Positions 51,726 to 60,873 are shown, counted from the stretch's first letter. The stretch: DNA of 64,000 bases from Caballeronia terrestris (GCF_001544515.1 NZ_FCOL02000017.1:62001-126000); one strand, 5' to 3'. Notes: generated by a model from the sequence alone, not told the origin. Numbers and translations: made by a program.

Positions 51726-52841
51726 TCAGTCACACAGCATCAACACCTTCTCCTGCGCCGTACAAGCCTGCTTTCGAACCCTCTGCGTCGTATCCGCCTG
51801 TGTACGTGCCGCGCTCTTCGGCGTGGCATCGGCGGCAGCGGCGGCGGTCCTGTGCGCGATGCAGGAACGCAGCCGCTTTTCCATCGGCGGATAGTATTTC
51901 CAGCCGCGTCCGAGCGCAGGCAATTCGAGATGGACCTGTTTCCACTTCGGATGGCCGTTGGCCTGCAAATTGTCGAAATTCGTGCACAGCGAATCAGCAA
52001 ACTTTGTCAGCGTGCCGACCGTGCCCTTCAGCCCATAGTCGTAGGTCACGAGGAACGCCTTCACGGTCAGCGTCGGGGTTTCTTCCTGAATCCAGTTCGG
52101 ATAGCTCGTCGTGCGGATCGTCGCGGGGAAGTAGGTTTGCTTCGCGCGCGCGGTTTCAGGCGCGCTCGGGTCGAGGCGCAGCAGCTTGATCTGCTGCAGG
52201 AGTTCCGGATTCATGTCCTGAAACAGCTTCGCGGGCTGGCCGGCCACGACGATCGCGACGTCGATCTTGCGCACGATCAGCTTCGCGAGCGCGTCTTCGT
52301 TGCTGAAGTGCTGCGCGTTCTGCTCGGGGATCGCTTCGCCGAACATCAGTCGATAAAGCGTCGCCGCCGACTGCGCCGTGCCGCTGCCGATCAGCCCGAC
52401 GCTGATGTTCTTGTCCTTGATTTCATGGATGTATTTGAGCGGCGAATCCGAGCGCACGACGAAATAGATCTCCTCGTCGTAGAGCGGCATGATGAGGCGC
52501 AGCGGCTGGATGATCTTGCCGGCATCGGCGTTGCCCGAGGTCGCCATGTCGACATAGGCCTGATACACGTCCGATTGCACGAGCGCAAATTTCACGTTCG
52601 GTTCATAGCGCATGCGCTGGACGTTCTCCGCCGATCCCTTGGAGGCCAGCACTTCGAGGTCGATACCGGCCGGGTCGGCGACCCATTTCGACAAATCCTG
52701 GCCGATCTGGATATAAGTGCCGCGCTCGGGGCCGGTCACGATCTTGTAGGCGACGTCGGCGGCGAGCGCCTGGCCCACGCCATTGAGGCCGCACAGGACA
52801 AGGAACGCCATTGCCCAGCGCGTGATTTTCGACGAGACCAT
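51726..52841 (-). CDS. TAXI family TRAP transporter solute-binding protein
   Basis: A 371-residue periplasmic binding protein with a signal peptide ending at QALAA (about residue 27). The TAXI start KIVTGPERGTYIQIGQDLSKWV, the LASKGSAENVQRM loop and the QSDVYQAY segment are typical. The membrane subunits are not adjacent. The C-terminal 60 residues (after about 310) are Ala- and Arg-rich, with several cysteines, and are not typical of the family. This tail overlaps the duplicated junction repeats, so the 3' end may have been altered by those events. The ligand is unknown. Confidence 0.88.
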   Translation of the reverse strand: MVSSKITRWAMAFLVLCGLNGVGQALAADVAYKIVTGPERGTYIQIGQDLSKWVADPAGIDLEVLASKGSAENVQRMRYEPNVKFALVQSDVYQAYVDMATSGNADAGKIIQPLRLIMPLYDEEIYFVVRSDSPLKYIHEIKDKNISVGLIGSGTAQSAATLYRLMFGEAIPEQNAQHFSNEDALAKLIVRKIDVAIVVAGQPAKLFQDMNPELLQQIKLLRLDPSAPETARAKQTYFPATIRTTSYPNWIQEETPTLTVKAFLVTYDYGLKGTVGTLTKFADSLCTNFDNLQANGHPKWKQVHLELPALGRGWKYYPPMEKRLRSCIAHRTAAAAADATPKSAARTQADTTQRVRKQACTAQEKVLMLCD

Positions 52842-52969
52842 GTTTTACCCTTTGTGTCGGAGTTGGACGGGTGTTACGAAACTCGCGCGACGAGGCGCGG
52901 CGCGTTCGGCGCGGCGCTCACGTCTCAAATGGCCGGACCCCACGTTCCGGCGCCCCTCGTGGCGATGGT

Positions 52970-54577
52970 TCAGCGCGCCGCTTTCGGCATCGAATCGCCG
53001 CCGCTCCAGCCGAACTGCTTGATCGCGCGCTCGATGTCGTCGGCGTTGCCGGTCGTCGGCACATCTGTCGCCGATGCGCCGTAAGTCGCGGCGGCACGGG
53101 TCGGCGTGGTGGCGGCCACGGCGGTCGGCGTGGCTCGCGCCGGCACCGGCGCCTGCGCACTGCCGTATGACGGCGCTTTCGTCGCCACGGGAGCAGGAGC
53201 GGGCGCAGTGACGGTAGTAGTAACGACGGCGGGCGGCGGCGTCATCGCAGCCGCGGTCGATGTGATTCTGGTGCTCGGGGTCGTGGGCGTCGTAGCGGCG
53301 GCTGGCGTCGCGGGATGGACGCTCGCGGTCGATGGCGACGTGGAAAGGATTGGCGGCGAGATGGCCGGGGCCGGCATCACCTTGACGCTGTTCGTCGACG
53401 AATCGGTTGCGGGTGCGCTGCGGGCGTATGCCGACGAGCGGCGGCTTTCGCGGGCCGTCGCCCGCGTTTCTGCGGGCTGCGCTGATGCAACCGATGGCTT
53501 CGGCGGCGCCGCAGCGGGCTTCGCAGCCGCGACTTTCGCTTGGGGAGCAGGCGCGGGAGCGGGCGCAAATACCGCAGACGGAGCGGGCGGTGCTGTCGAG
53601 GGAATCGCCGACATGATGGCGTCAGTCGCAGACGTCACAGGTGGCGTCGTAGCGACGGCCGGCGCAGGAGCCGCAGCCGGAGCCGCTTTCTTCTTGAGCG
53701 CAGCAATTGGCGGCGTGCCCGCAAGCCAGCCCGCGTGCGAGATGACGCGCTCGAGCATCGCCTGCGATTCGGTGTTGCTGCCGTCGATCGCCAGCGCTTC
53801 GCCCGCGTTCTGCTGCACGCACGCCCAGGCGGAGGTCTTCTCGCACGCCCGCGCGAGTTGCAGCGCGGCGTCGCGTTCGAGTTCGTGCTGCGCGAGTTCA
53901 TCCTTGAGACGCTGCACGTCGGGCCGCGACTGCAACGACGGCGAGATACCCTTCAGCCGGGTGCGCGCCGCCATCAGATCGTGCTGCTCCATCGCGCCAC
54001 GCGCGGCCAGCACGGCATCGCCGGTGGAAAGCGGCCGGTTCTCGGTGGGCACTACCTTGTCGATGGCAGCCGCCACGGCCGGCGGCAGCGAAACTGGCGG
54101 CGAGTCGCTCTGGACATAACCGCCCGATTTCGAATCGATGGAACCTGACGCGCTGTGTTGCGTCGACGGCGCCGCCGGTTCCTCGTCGGTGCTGTCGTGC
54201 ATCAGGTAGGCGACACCGCCCGCGAGCAGCCCGATCGTGCACACGGCGGCGATCGCCGTCTTGCGACGACTCCATCCTTCGGATTCGGGGAGGACATCGG
54301 GATCGGCTTCGAATTCGGGCTGCGGTCGACTATCCGCGTTGTCCGGCGCGGCCCAGTCGGGCGCTACGGGTTCGGAAGCAAGCGGCGCCGAAGCCGATGC
54401 CATCGAAAACATGCCGGACGGCTCCTTCACGCGCTCTTTGGTGCGTTCCTCGCCGAACGCGGCGGCGCGGTCGGCGCCGCAATTCGGGCAACTGTCGGCG
54501 TTCTTGCGCAACGTGCTGCCGCAGCGCTGGCAGACGACGGAGAACATGGATGCAGGAAAGGTAAGACGGGTAGTCAT
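52970..54577 (-). CDS. Zinc-ribbon single-pass membrane protein with Ala/Pro/Thr-rich tail
   Basis: A 535-residue protein that I do not recognise as a named family. An N-terminal zinc ribbon is clear (Cys16, Cys19, Cys30, Cys33). A membrane helix lies at about residues 105-125 (TAIAAVCTIGLLAGGVAYLM), so the ribbon is cytoplasmic and the rest periplasmic. A helical domain follows (about 170-290), resembling a TPR-like region with paired cysteines. About 230 residues of low-complexity Ala, Pro and Thr come next, and the end is NADDIERAIKQFGW. A GAGGG site precedes the ATG at 54577; an ATG at 54598 is an alternative. The gene is 128 bp upstream of the TAXI gene on the same strand. Confidence 0.75.
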   Translation of the reverse strand: MTTRLTFPASMFSVVCQRCGSTLRKNADSCPNCGADRAAAFGEERTKERVKEPSGMFSMASASAPLASEPVAPDWAAPDNADSRPQPEFEADPDVLPESEGWSRRKTAIAAVCTIGLLAGGVAYLMHDSTDEEPAAPSTQHSASGSIDSKSGGYVQSDSPPVSLPPAVAAAIDKVVPTENRPLSTGDAVLAARGAMEQHDLMAARTRLKGISPSLQSRPDVQRLKDELAQHELERDAALQLARACEKTSAWACVQQNAGEALAIDGSNTESQAMLERVISHAGWLAGTPPIAALKKKAAPAAAPAPAVATTPPVTSATDAIMSAIPSTAPPAPSAVFAPAPAPAPQAKVAAAKPAAAPPKPSVASAQPAETRATARESRRSSAYARSAPATDSSTNSVKVMPAPAISPPILSTSPSTASVHPATPAAATTPTTPSTRITSTAAAMTPPPAVVTTTVTAPAPAPVATKAPSYGSAQAPVPARATPTAVAATTPTRAAATYGASATDVPTTGNADDIERAIKQFGWSGGDSMPKAAR

Positions 54578-54599
54578 GCTGAAGCCCTCGAAGGACATG

Positions 54600-55018
54600 T
54601 GCTTATTTCCATGCCGCCATGCATGCGGAAAGCGGGTCATCGCCACGGTTTCTCGCGAGCAGCAATCCTTCGTTCTCCCCATGCGCCACATGCACTGATA
54701 GTGGGAAGCGACAGGTCAAATATGTGTCAACTCGTAAAGGACGTCAATCACGGTTCGTACTGATGGAAACATCGAATCGGAGCATTGCCGACATTTGCAC
54801 GACGGTCGAAAGCAGTGATTCTTCAGCCGAAACAGTCGCTGCGATCAGTCCAAAAACGCCGAGCTTCTGTCGGATTCATGCTTTCCAACATATTGAGCGC
54901 CGAGCGCCGGTTTTGAACCGCCAATTTCCAGCTTAAAAGAGACAAGGCCGCATTCGTTTCGATGCGGTAGCGGACGGGGGTATTGAGGGGACGCAATGCT
55001 AAAAAGAACTGTGCGACA
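54600..55018. other. Intergenic region upstream of the zinc-ribbon gene
   Basis: About 420 bp between the zinc-ribbon start and the end of the dehydratase gene. No open frame here looks like a protein I know. The segment from roughly 54790 to 54980 resembles, in my memory, a noncoding element common between proteobacterial genes, but I cannot confirm that. Confidence 0.4.
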
Positions 55019-55042
55019 GCGAACCGACCGCGGCCGGTTCGC
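55019..55042 (-). terminator. Inverted repeat after the dehydratase gene, possible terminator
   Basis: GCGAACCG and CGGTTCGC form a perfect 8-bp stem with an 8-base loop, 26 bp past the stop of the minus-strand dehydratase gene. A T-run exists on the minus strand but only about 12 bases beyond the stem, so termination would be weak or Rho-assisted. Confidence 0.4.
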
Positions 55043-55068
55043 ATCGTCAAAAGAGGTGTGATGAGGGT

Positions 55069-55992
55069 TTACTTGCCCCAACGCAAAGCAAGCGGATCGA
55101 GGCGACGCGCGACTTTGAGCAACCCCTCGCGCACGGCCGGATGCATCGGCGCGAGCGGATGGCGCACGGCCTCCGAGCGGATCACGCCGCCTTCCTTCAT
55201 CAGCACCTTGCAGGCGGCGAGACCGCACTGACGGTTTTCATAATTGATGAGCGGCAGCCATTGCTGATAGAGCGCGGCGGCTTTCTCGCTATCGCCAGCG
55301 AAATATGCATCGATGATCTGGCGGATGCCGTCCGGATAACCGCCGCCCGTCATCGCGCCGGTCGCGCCGGCATCGAAATCGGGGATCAGCGTGATCGCTT
55401 CCTCGCCGTCCCAGGGGCCGACGATCGCGTCGCCGCCCAGTTCGATCAGTTCGCGCAGCTTCGACGCCGCCTGCGCCGTCTCTATCTTGAAATACGACAC
55501 GTTCGCGATTTCCTTCGCCAGCTTCGCGAGGAACGCGGCCGAAAGCGGCGTGCCGGCGACGGGCGCGTCCTGGATCATGATCGGGATGTCGATCGCGTCC
55601 GACACGCGGCTGTAGAACTCGTGAATACCGCGTTCGCCGACGCGAATCGTCGCCCCGTGATACGGCGGCATGATCATGACCATCGCGGCACCCGCGTCCT
55701 GCGCGGCGCGGCTGCGCTCGGCGCAGATGTGCGTGCTGAAGTGCGTCGTCGTGACGATTACCGGCACGCGTCCCGCGACGTGGTCCAGCACGGTCTTCTG
55801 CACGGCGCTGCGTTCGTCGTCGGTGAGCGCGAACTGCTCGGAGAAGTTCGCGAGGATGCAGATGCCGTCCGATCCGGCGTCGATCATGAAATCGATCGCG
55901 CGTTTCTGGCCTTCGAGGTCGAGGCGGCCTGCGTCGTCGAAGATGGTCGGCGCGACGGGGAACACGCCGCGATAGGGTTGCGCTTGGGCCAT
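55069..55992 (-). CDS. L-2-keto-3-deoxyarabonate dehydratase family protein (DapA superfamily)
   Basis: A 307-residue TIM-barrel aldolase/dehydratase. The Schiff-base lysine is Lys169 in SYFKIET. The segments FMIDAGSDGICILANFSEQFAL, TTTHFSTHICAERS, IMPPYHGAT and PWDGEEAITL agree closely with what I recall of the Azospirillum enzyme that dehydrates L-2-keto-3-deoxyarabonate to alpha-ketoglutaric semialdehyde in non-phosphorylating L-arabinose degradation. Other genes of that route are not adjacent, so a different keto-deoxy acid substrate is possible. It is divergent from a LysR gene. Confidence 0.82.
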   Translation of the reverse strand: MAQAQPYRGVFPVAPTIFDDAGRLDLEGQKRAIDFMIDAGSDGICILANFSEQFALTDDERSAVQKTVLDHVAGRVPVIVTTTHFSTHICAERSRAAQDAGAAMVMIMPPYHGATIRVGERGIHEFYSRVSDAIDIPIMIQDAPVAGTPLSAAFLAKLAKEIANVSYFKIETAQAASKLRELIELGGDAIVGPWDGEEAITLIPDFDAGATGAMTGGGYPDGIRQIIDAYFAGDSEKAAALYQQWLPLINYENRQCGLAACKVLMKEGGVIRSEAVRHPLAPMHPAVREGLLKVARRLDPLALRWGK

Positions 55993-56024
55993 GGCACTCG
56001 TCTCCTTGATGTTGGTGTGCGCTG

Positions 56025-56056
56025 ACTATACGGCCGCGCGAGCCGCGCTGTATAGT
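56025..56056. promoter_or_regulatory. Inverted repeat between the dehydratase and LysR genes
   Basis: ACTATAC (56025-56031) and GTATAGT (56050-56056) form a perfect inverted repeat with an 18-bp spacer. Each arm contains a TATAGT -10 hexamer facing outward to its own gene, so the element could be a pair of back-to-back promoters, a LysR binding site, or both. Confidence 0.5.
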
Positions 56057-56113
56057 GAATCCTTTCCATCGCGTGATCGCTTTTGCGACTCACACAGCGC
56101 TTCGGTCCGGCTA

Positions 56114-57064
56114 ATGAAAACCACGCTCGATGTCCTCATGACGCGGCTGCGCATGAAGCAGCTCCAACTGCTGATCGCACTCGACGATCACAAGTCGCTC
56201 CACAAGGCATCGAGCGCGATGGCGATGACGCAATCCGCCGCCAGCAAGGCGCTCGCCGAACTCGAGGCGATGCTGGAAGCGTCGCTTTTCGAGCGCGCGA
56301 AGAGCGGTTTGACGCCGAATCCGTTTGGCCGCTGCGTGATCCGCTACGCGCGCGTGCTCGCGACCGATCTCGCGTCGCTCTGTCAGGAGGTGGCGGACAT
56401 GCGCGCGGGCACGGGCGGGCGGCTCGCGATCGGCGCGATCATGGGCGCGGTGCCGGATGTGGTCGCGCCGGCTGCGAACGAGTTGCACGCAAGCCATCCG
56501 GGTTTGTCGATCGAGATCGTCGAGGACACGAGCGCGCGCATGCTCACCCTGCTCGACGACGGTCATCTCGACCTCGTGATCGGCCGCGCGAGTGTGTCGG
56601 AGCAGCCGTCGAAGTATCACTATCAGCCGCTTTATGACGAACCGCTGTCGGTGGTCGTCGCGCCCGATCATCCGGCGGTGGAGGACGACACGCTGACGCT
56701 CGCCGATCTGACCGGGCACCGCTGGATCACTTACCCGAGCGCCATGCCGATGAACGCGCTGCTCGCGCGCGAACTCGATCTCGCCGGCCTGCCGATGCCC
56801 GCCAATCCGCTTTCGACCGCCTCCACGTTCGCGACCGTCGCGTTGCTGCAGCACGGCGCCGATCTCGTCTCTATCCTGCCGACGGACGTCGCGCAGCTTT
56901 TCGCCGCGCACGCTATGCTGCGCATCCTGCCGGTGCAGCTCAAGTCGAAGTCGCAGACCTTCGGGATCGTGACACGCAAGGGCGGGGCGTTGTCGCCATC
57001 GGCGAAGCAGTTCGTGCAGTTGCTGCGCGACCGGAGCCGGCTGGCGAGGGCTGCCGTCATTTAA
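56114..57064 (+). CDS. LysR family regulator (GbpR/CbbR-like), divergent from the dehydratase
   Basis: A 316-residue LysR regulator: LRMKQLQLLIALDDHKSLHKASSAMAMTQSAASKALAELEAMLEASLFERAKSGLTPNPFG is the DNA-binding part, followed by the effector domain. The MKQLQLL opening is seen in GbpR-type regulators of sugar-acid genes. I start it at the ATG at 56114; earlier in-frame codons give an unlikely sequence. With a divergent sugar-acid dehydratase and the inverted repeat between them, it is the likely regulator of that gene. Confidence 0.9.
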   Translation: MKTTLDVLMTRLRMKQLQLLIALDDHKSLHKASSAMAMTQSAASKALAELEAMLEASLFERAKSGLTPNPFGRCVIRYARVLATDLASLCQEVADMRAGTGGRLAIGAIMGAVPDVVAPAANELHASHPGLSIEIVEDTSARMLTLLDDGHLDLVIGRASVSEQPSKYHYQPLYDEPLSVVVAPDHPAVEDDTLTLADLTGHRWITYPSAMPMNALLARELDLAGLPMPANPLSTASTFATVALLQHGADLVSILPTDVAQLFAAHAMLRILPVQLKSKSQTFGIVTRKGGALSPSAKQFVQLLRDRSRLARAAVI

Positions 57065-57221
57065 GGAACCGTTTAAGGTGCCTTTGTCGGGTTTAGTTGA
57101 TCCGCAATTGTGTCGGCCTATACTTTTGGTTCGCGCCCGGCACGCCGTCACAAAAAGCTCGCGCGGACCCTCAACGATCATAAACAGGCGCCAACGCGCC
57201 ATAGCGAGCGGGAAATCGGCC

Positions 57222-58475
57222 ATGAGTGACACCTCTGCCGGCGGGCTTGACGGCCTCGTCGCAACGCTGCGGGCGCAGCAGACGACGCTCACCGAACGGT
57301 GGATGAAGCTCGTATTCGGCGACCTCGACGTCGAACACTCCGACCAGCTCACGTATCGACAGCTCGCGGATCATCTGCCCAGCATCTTCGAAGAAATCTG
57401 CATCGTGCTGGAGCGGCGCAACCTGCGCGACCAGGAAGTCGCGATCGAGCGCAATGCGCGCCAGCACGGGCAATGGCGCTGGCAGCAGGGCTACCGGATC
57501 GACGAGCTTGTGCGCGAACTCGACCTCTTCCGGCAGGTGCTGCACGCCGCCATCGGCGAATACGCGCACGAGCACGCGGACTTCGAGCGTGCGGCGGAAG
57601 AACATGCGCGGCTCATGACCGATGAAATCGTCAGTTTCGTGACGCTTGCGTCGATTCGAGAGGCGGTCAGCGAACGCGACCGCAAGATCGACGAATACAC
57701 CGGCATGCTGGAGCGCGCCAATCACGAACTGACGCTGCGTCAGCGACTGATCGGCGATCTGTACGAATCGCGGATGCAGGTGACGCGGCGCGTCGCGCAC
57801 GACCTGCGCAATTTTCTGAACGTGTTCTCGACGGCGTTGCAACTCGTCGGCCGCTCGCCCGCGAAGAAGGACACCGCGCTCGCGTTAGCGAACCGGCAGG
57901 TCGGCGACATGGCGCTGCTCGTCGACGAGATGGTCGAATATTCGAAAGTGCTCGGCGACGATTCGGCGCTGACCGTCGAGCCGTTCGAACTGCCGGCCCT
58001 CTTCGACGAACTGATGCAGGCGAGCCACGGCGCCACCGAGGCGAAGGGTCTGAAACTCTCCGGCCACATCGATCCGGCGCTCGGCATCATCACGTCGAAC
58101 CGGCTGAAGGTGAAGCAGGTCGCGTACAACCTGCTGTCGAACGCGATCAAGTACACGGCGTCGGGCGAGGTCGCGTTGTCGATGCTCGCGGCGGGCGAGG
58201 GCCTGTGGAAGCTGCGCGTCTCGGATACGGGCGTGGGCATCGGCGTGGCCGACCACGAGCGCGTGTTCGAAGAGTTCGAACGCGCCGCCACCGACGACAT
58301 CCCGGGCACCGGCCTGGGGCTCGCGATCGTGAAGGAGCTCTCGCGCGCGCTGAAGGGCGATCTGCGGTTCCAGTCGTACAAGGGCAGCGGGAGCGTGTTC
58401 GAAGTCACGTTCCCGGTGACGCTCGTGGTCGAAGGCGGGGGCAATGGACCGGATGTCTTGCCCGGCGCGAACTGA
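57222..58475 (+). CDS. Soluble sensor histidine kinase with RsbRD-like N-terminal domain
   Basis: A 417-residue cytoplasmic histidine kinase with no membrane helix. The N-terminal 150 residues (TERWMKLVFGDL, QLADHLPSIFEEI, QWRWQQGYRIDELVREL) resemble the RsbRD_N domain of stressosome-type proteins and of some orphan kinases. The phospho-acceptor is His193 in RRVAHDLRNFLNVF. The ATP domain shows the N box (VAYNLLSNAIKYTASG), G1 (DTGVGIG) and G2 (GTGLGLAIVKEL) motifs. No response regulator is adjacent, so it is an orphan. The start at 57222 is chosen for the MSDTSAGGLDG opening after a GGGAA site. Confidence 0.88.
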   Translation: MSDTSAGGLDGLVATLRAQQTTLTERWMKLVFGDLDVEHSDQLTYRQLADHLPSIFEEICIVLERRNLRDQEVAIERNARQHGQWRWQQGYRIDELVRELDLFRQVLHAAIGEYAHEHADFERAAEEHARLMTDEIVSFVTLASIREAVSERDRKIDEYTGMLERANHELTLRQRLIGDLYESRMQVTRRVAHDLRNFLNVFSTALQLVGRSPAKKDTALALANRQVGDMALLVDEMVEYSKVLGDDSALTVEPFELPALFDELMQASHGATEAKGLKLSGHIDPALGIITSNRLKVKQVAYNLLSNAIKYTASGEVALSMLAAGEGLWKLRVSDTGVGIGVADHERVFEEFERAATDDIPGTGLGLAIVKELSRALKGDLRFQSYKGSGSVFEVTFPVTLVVEGGGNGPDVLPGAN

Positions 58476-58547
58476 AACAAAACCGACATCGTTTGCCTCT
58501 ACCATCGACAACCTCGTGAAAACGCCACTCATCCGGGGAAACTTGTC

Positions 58548-60164
58548 ATGTCAGAGCACGTCGTCAGGCCGTCGCGCCGCCTCCTTCTCAAAAGTCTCGC
58601 AAGCGGCGCGGGGCTTGCGCTCGCCGGCTCGCGCATCGGCGACGTGCTCGCGCAGGGCACCGCGCCCGCGGCCGTGACGTCGAACCGGCTGCGGCCGCTC
58701 GTGCCAAGCGGCGTGATGAGCGGCGACGTCACCGCGACGAGCGGCATCGTCTGGAGCCGCGCGGACCGGCCGTCGCGGATGATCGTCGAATATTCGATGA
58801 GCGAAAGCTTCAAGAGCGTCGAGCGCCGCATCGGGCCTGCCGCGCTCGAAAGCAGCGACTTCACCGCGCGCATGGACCTGACGGGCCTGCCACCGGGCGC
58901 CGACGTGTTCTATCGCGTGCGCTTCCAGGACCTCGTCAACGACAAGGCGTTCAGCGAACCGGCGACAGGACGCCTGCGCACCGCGACGCTGAGCGCCGAC
59001 CGCCCGGTCACATTCGTCTTTTCCGGCGACGAAGCAGGGCAGGGCTGGGGCATCAACGAGCGCTTCGGCGGCTACCGCATCTACGAAGCGATGCGCCGCG
59101 AGTCGCCCGATTTCTTCATCCACTCGGGCGACCAGATTTACGCGGACAACCCGATCCAGGCCGAAGTCAACCTGCCCGACGGCTCGCTCTGGACCAATGT
59201 CGTGACCGAGGCGAAGTCGCACGTCGCGCAGACGCTCGACGATTATCGCGGCGCCTTCGCCTACAACCATCTCGATGCGAACAAGCGCCGCTTCATGGCG
59301 GAAGTGCCGTTTCTCGTCCAGTGGGACGACCACGAAGTGCGCAACAACTGGTATCCAGGCCAGCAGATCGGACCGGAGGAAAAGCGCTACCAGACGCGCG
59401 CCATCTCGCTGCTCGCCGCGCGAGCGAAGCAGGCGATGTTCGAATACAACCCGTTCCGCATCAATCAGCTCGATCCCGAGCAGGTGTATCGCGGTTTCCA
59501 GTTCGGGCCGCTGCTCGACGTGTTCATGCTCGACGAGCGCTCCTATCGCGGGCCGAATTCGCCGAACCGTCAGACGAAGCTCGACGCCGAGTCGCAGTTT
59601 CTCGGGCCGCAGCAGGCCGCGTGGCTCAAGCAGTCGCTGAAGGCATCGAAGGCGGCGTGGAAGGTGATCGCGAGCGACATGCCGATTTCGCTCGTCGTCC
59701 CCGACGGCAATCCGGACGTGCCGAAGGGCACCTACGAAGCGTGGGCGAACGCGGACGATGGCGCCCCGTCCGGCCGAGAGCTGGAACTGATGGACATCCT
59801 GCGCTTCATCAAACGCGAGAACATTGCGAATGTCGTGTGGGTCACGGCCGACGTGCACTACGCACAGGCGACGTATTACGATCCGTCGCGCGCGAAATTT
59901 TCGGAATTCAAGCCGTTCTGGGAATTCGTCGGCGGGCCGATCAACGCGGGTACGTTCGGCCCGAACGAGCTCGACATGACTTTCGGACCCGTACTGCGCT
60001 ACGTGAGCATCCCGAAGGACAATCCGCAAAATCAGTCGCCGGCTGCGCGGCAGCAGTACTACGGCCGCGCGAAAATCGATCCGGCGAGCCGCGCGATGAC
60101 CGTCTCGCTGCACGATCTCGACGGCAAGTCGCTCTGGGAAGTGAAGCTCGATCCCGAAGCTTGA
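58548..60164 (+). CDS. PhoD-type alkaline phosphatase/phosphodiesterase, Tat-exported
   Basis: A 538-residue protein with a twin-arginine signal peptide (PSRRLLLKSLASGAGLALAG). An N-terminal beta-sandwich (MSGDVTATSGIVWSRADRPSRM) precedes the catalytic domain with FSGDEAGQGWGINE, HSGDQIYADNP, WDDHEVRNNW and TADVHYAQA, which supply the metal ligands. PhoD enzymes release phosphate from mono- and diesters in the periplasm with calcium and iron. I see no convincing Pho box in the 70-bp upstream spacer. Confidence 0.92.
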   Translation: MSEHVVRPSRRLLLKSLASGAGLALAGSRIGDVLAQGTAPAAVTSNRLRPLVPSGVMSGDVTATSGIVWSRADRPSRMIVEYSMSESFKSVERRIGPAALESSDFTARMDLTGLPPGADVFYRVRFQDLVNDKAFSEPATGRLRTATLSADRPVTFVFSGDEAGQGWGINERFGGYRIYEAMRRESPDFFIHSGDQIYADNPIQAEVNLPDGSLWTNVVTEAKSHVAQTLDDYRGAFAYNHLDANKRRFMAEVPFLVQWDDHEVRNNWYPGQQIGPEEKRYQTRAISLLAARAKQAMFEYNPFRINQLDPEQVYRGFQFGPLLDVFMLDERSYRGPNSPNRQTKLDAESQFLGPQQAAWLKQSLKASKAAWKVIASDMPISLVVPDGNPDVPKGTYEAWANADDGAPSGRELELMDILRFIKRENIANVVWVTADVHYAQATYYDPSRAKFSEFKPFWEFVGGPINAGTFGPNELDMTFGPVLRYVSIPKDNPQNQSPAARQQYYGRAKIDPASRAMTVSLHDLDGKSLWEVKLDPEA

Positions 60165-60210
60165 GTCCCGTGGCGCATCGGTTCAAAGCCGATGCGCCAC
60201 TCCATCGCGC

Positions 60211-60465
60211 TTACTGCCCGAAGAACGTATCGCACGCGGCAGGCGCGCTGCAACTCCCCTGACGATACCCCGACGCAGCCATGCTCTTGCTGTCCTGCGC
60301 GCCGCCATACGACGTCCAGTCGTCAGACGAAAGCGGGCGCGGTGCTTCGGCGGTCTTCTCCTGCGCGCCCGCGAGTGCGTCGTCCTGAGCCTCCTGCGCA
60401 TAGCCCGCGCCCGTGACGGCGCACAGTGCAACGGCGGTCGCAGCGATCAACAGTCTTGCTTTCAT
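60211..60465 (-). CDS. Small exported protein of unknown function
   Basis: An 84-residue protein with a clear signal peptide (MKARLLIAATAVALCAVTGAGYA, cleaved near residue 23). The mature part is polar and ends SGYRQGSCSAPAACDTFFGQ with two cysteines that could pair. An AAGGAG ribosome site precedes the ATG at 60465. I do not recognise a family. It converges on the phosphatase gene with 46 bp between stops. Confidence 0.72.
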   Translation of the reverse strand: MKARLLIAATAVALCAVTGAGYAQEAQDDALAGAQEKTAEAPRPLSSDDWTSYGGAQDSKSMAASGYRQGSCSAPAACDTFFGQ

Positions 60466-60822
60466 GTCCAACTCCTTCGTTTGCGCACGCCTGACGTCAT
60501 CGGCGGCGTGCTGTAGTGGATAAGCCGCTTTCCCGAAGGCGAGCAAAACCACGGGCAGACGCGTCGCGCCGCCGCATGTTCAAGCCGAAACGTGGAAAGC
60601 GAACCGATGCCGGTTCAGGCGATGCTGCGCGCCGTGCCGGCCTTGTTGCGTTTGCGCCGGACGTGGCGTGGGCTGCGTCCGTCGACGGACTTCATGGGTC
60701 CGCACGCACAAGCTGAAGTGCGTAGGCAAACGTTAAAGCGTGGCGCGGAGGCTGGACAGCCCTCTTGTGAAGGGCGAGGAACGGGGGGATTTGATGTGAA
60801 ATAAACGCTCAATACGCGAGAA
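60466..60822. other. Intergenic region between the small exported gene and ahpF
   Basis: Some 360 bp without a credible gene. A small hairpin (GCCCTCTTGTGAAGGGC) lies near 60758-60774. Nothing else stands out. Confidence 0.45.
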
Positions 60823-60847
60823 AGCCGCGACCCGAAGGTGCGCGGCT
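60823..60847 (-). terminator. Probable terminator of the ahpC-ahpF transcript
   Basis: AGCCGCG and CGCGGCT pair in a perfect 7-bp stem with an 11-base loop, 26 bp past the ahpF stop on the minus strand, followed there by TTTCT. It is short on Ts but well placed. Confidence 0.55.
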
Positions 60848-60873
60848 CTTTGCCTTTGGAGCGCGAAGCTTTC

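Noticed and set aside
54619..54936. Plus-strand frame of 105 codons upstream of the zinc-ribbon gene
   Set aside because: No ribosome site, no recognisable domain and overlap with the opposite gene start region.
58476..58547. Pho box upstream of the PhoD-type phosphatase gene
   Set aside because: No pair of CTGTCAT-like repeats at 11-bp spacing is visible.
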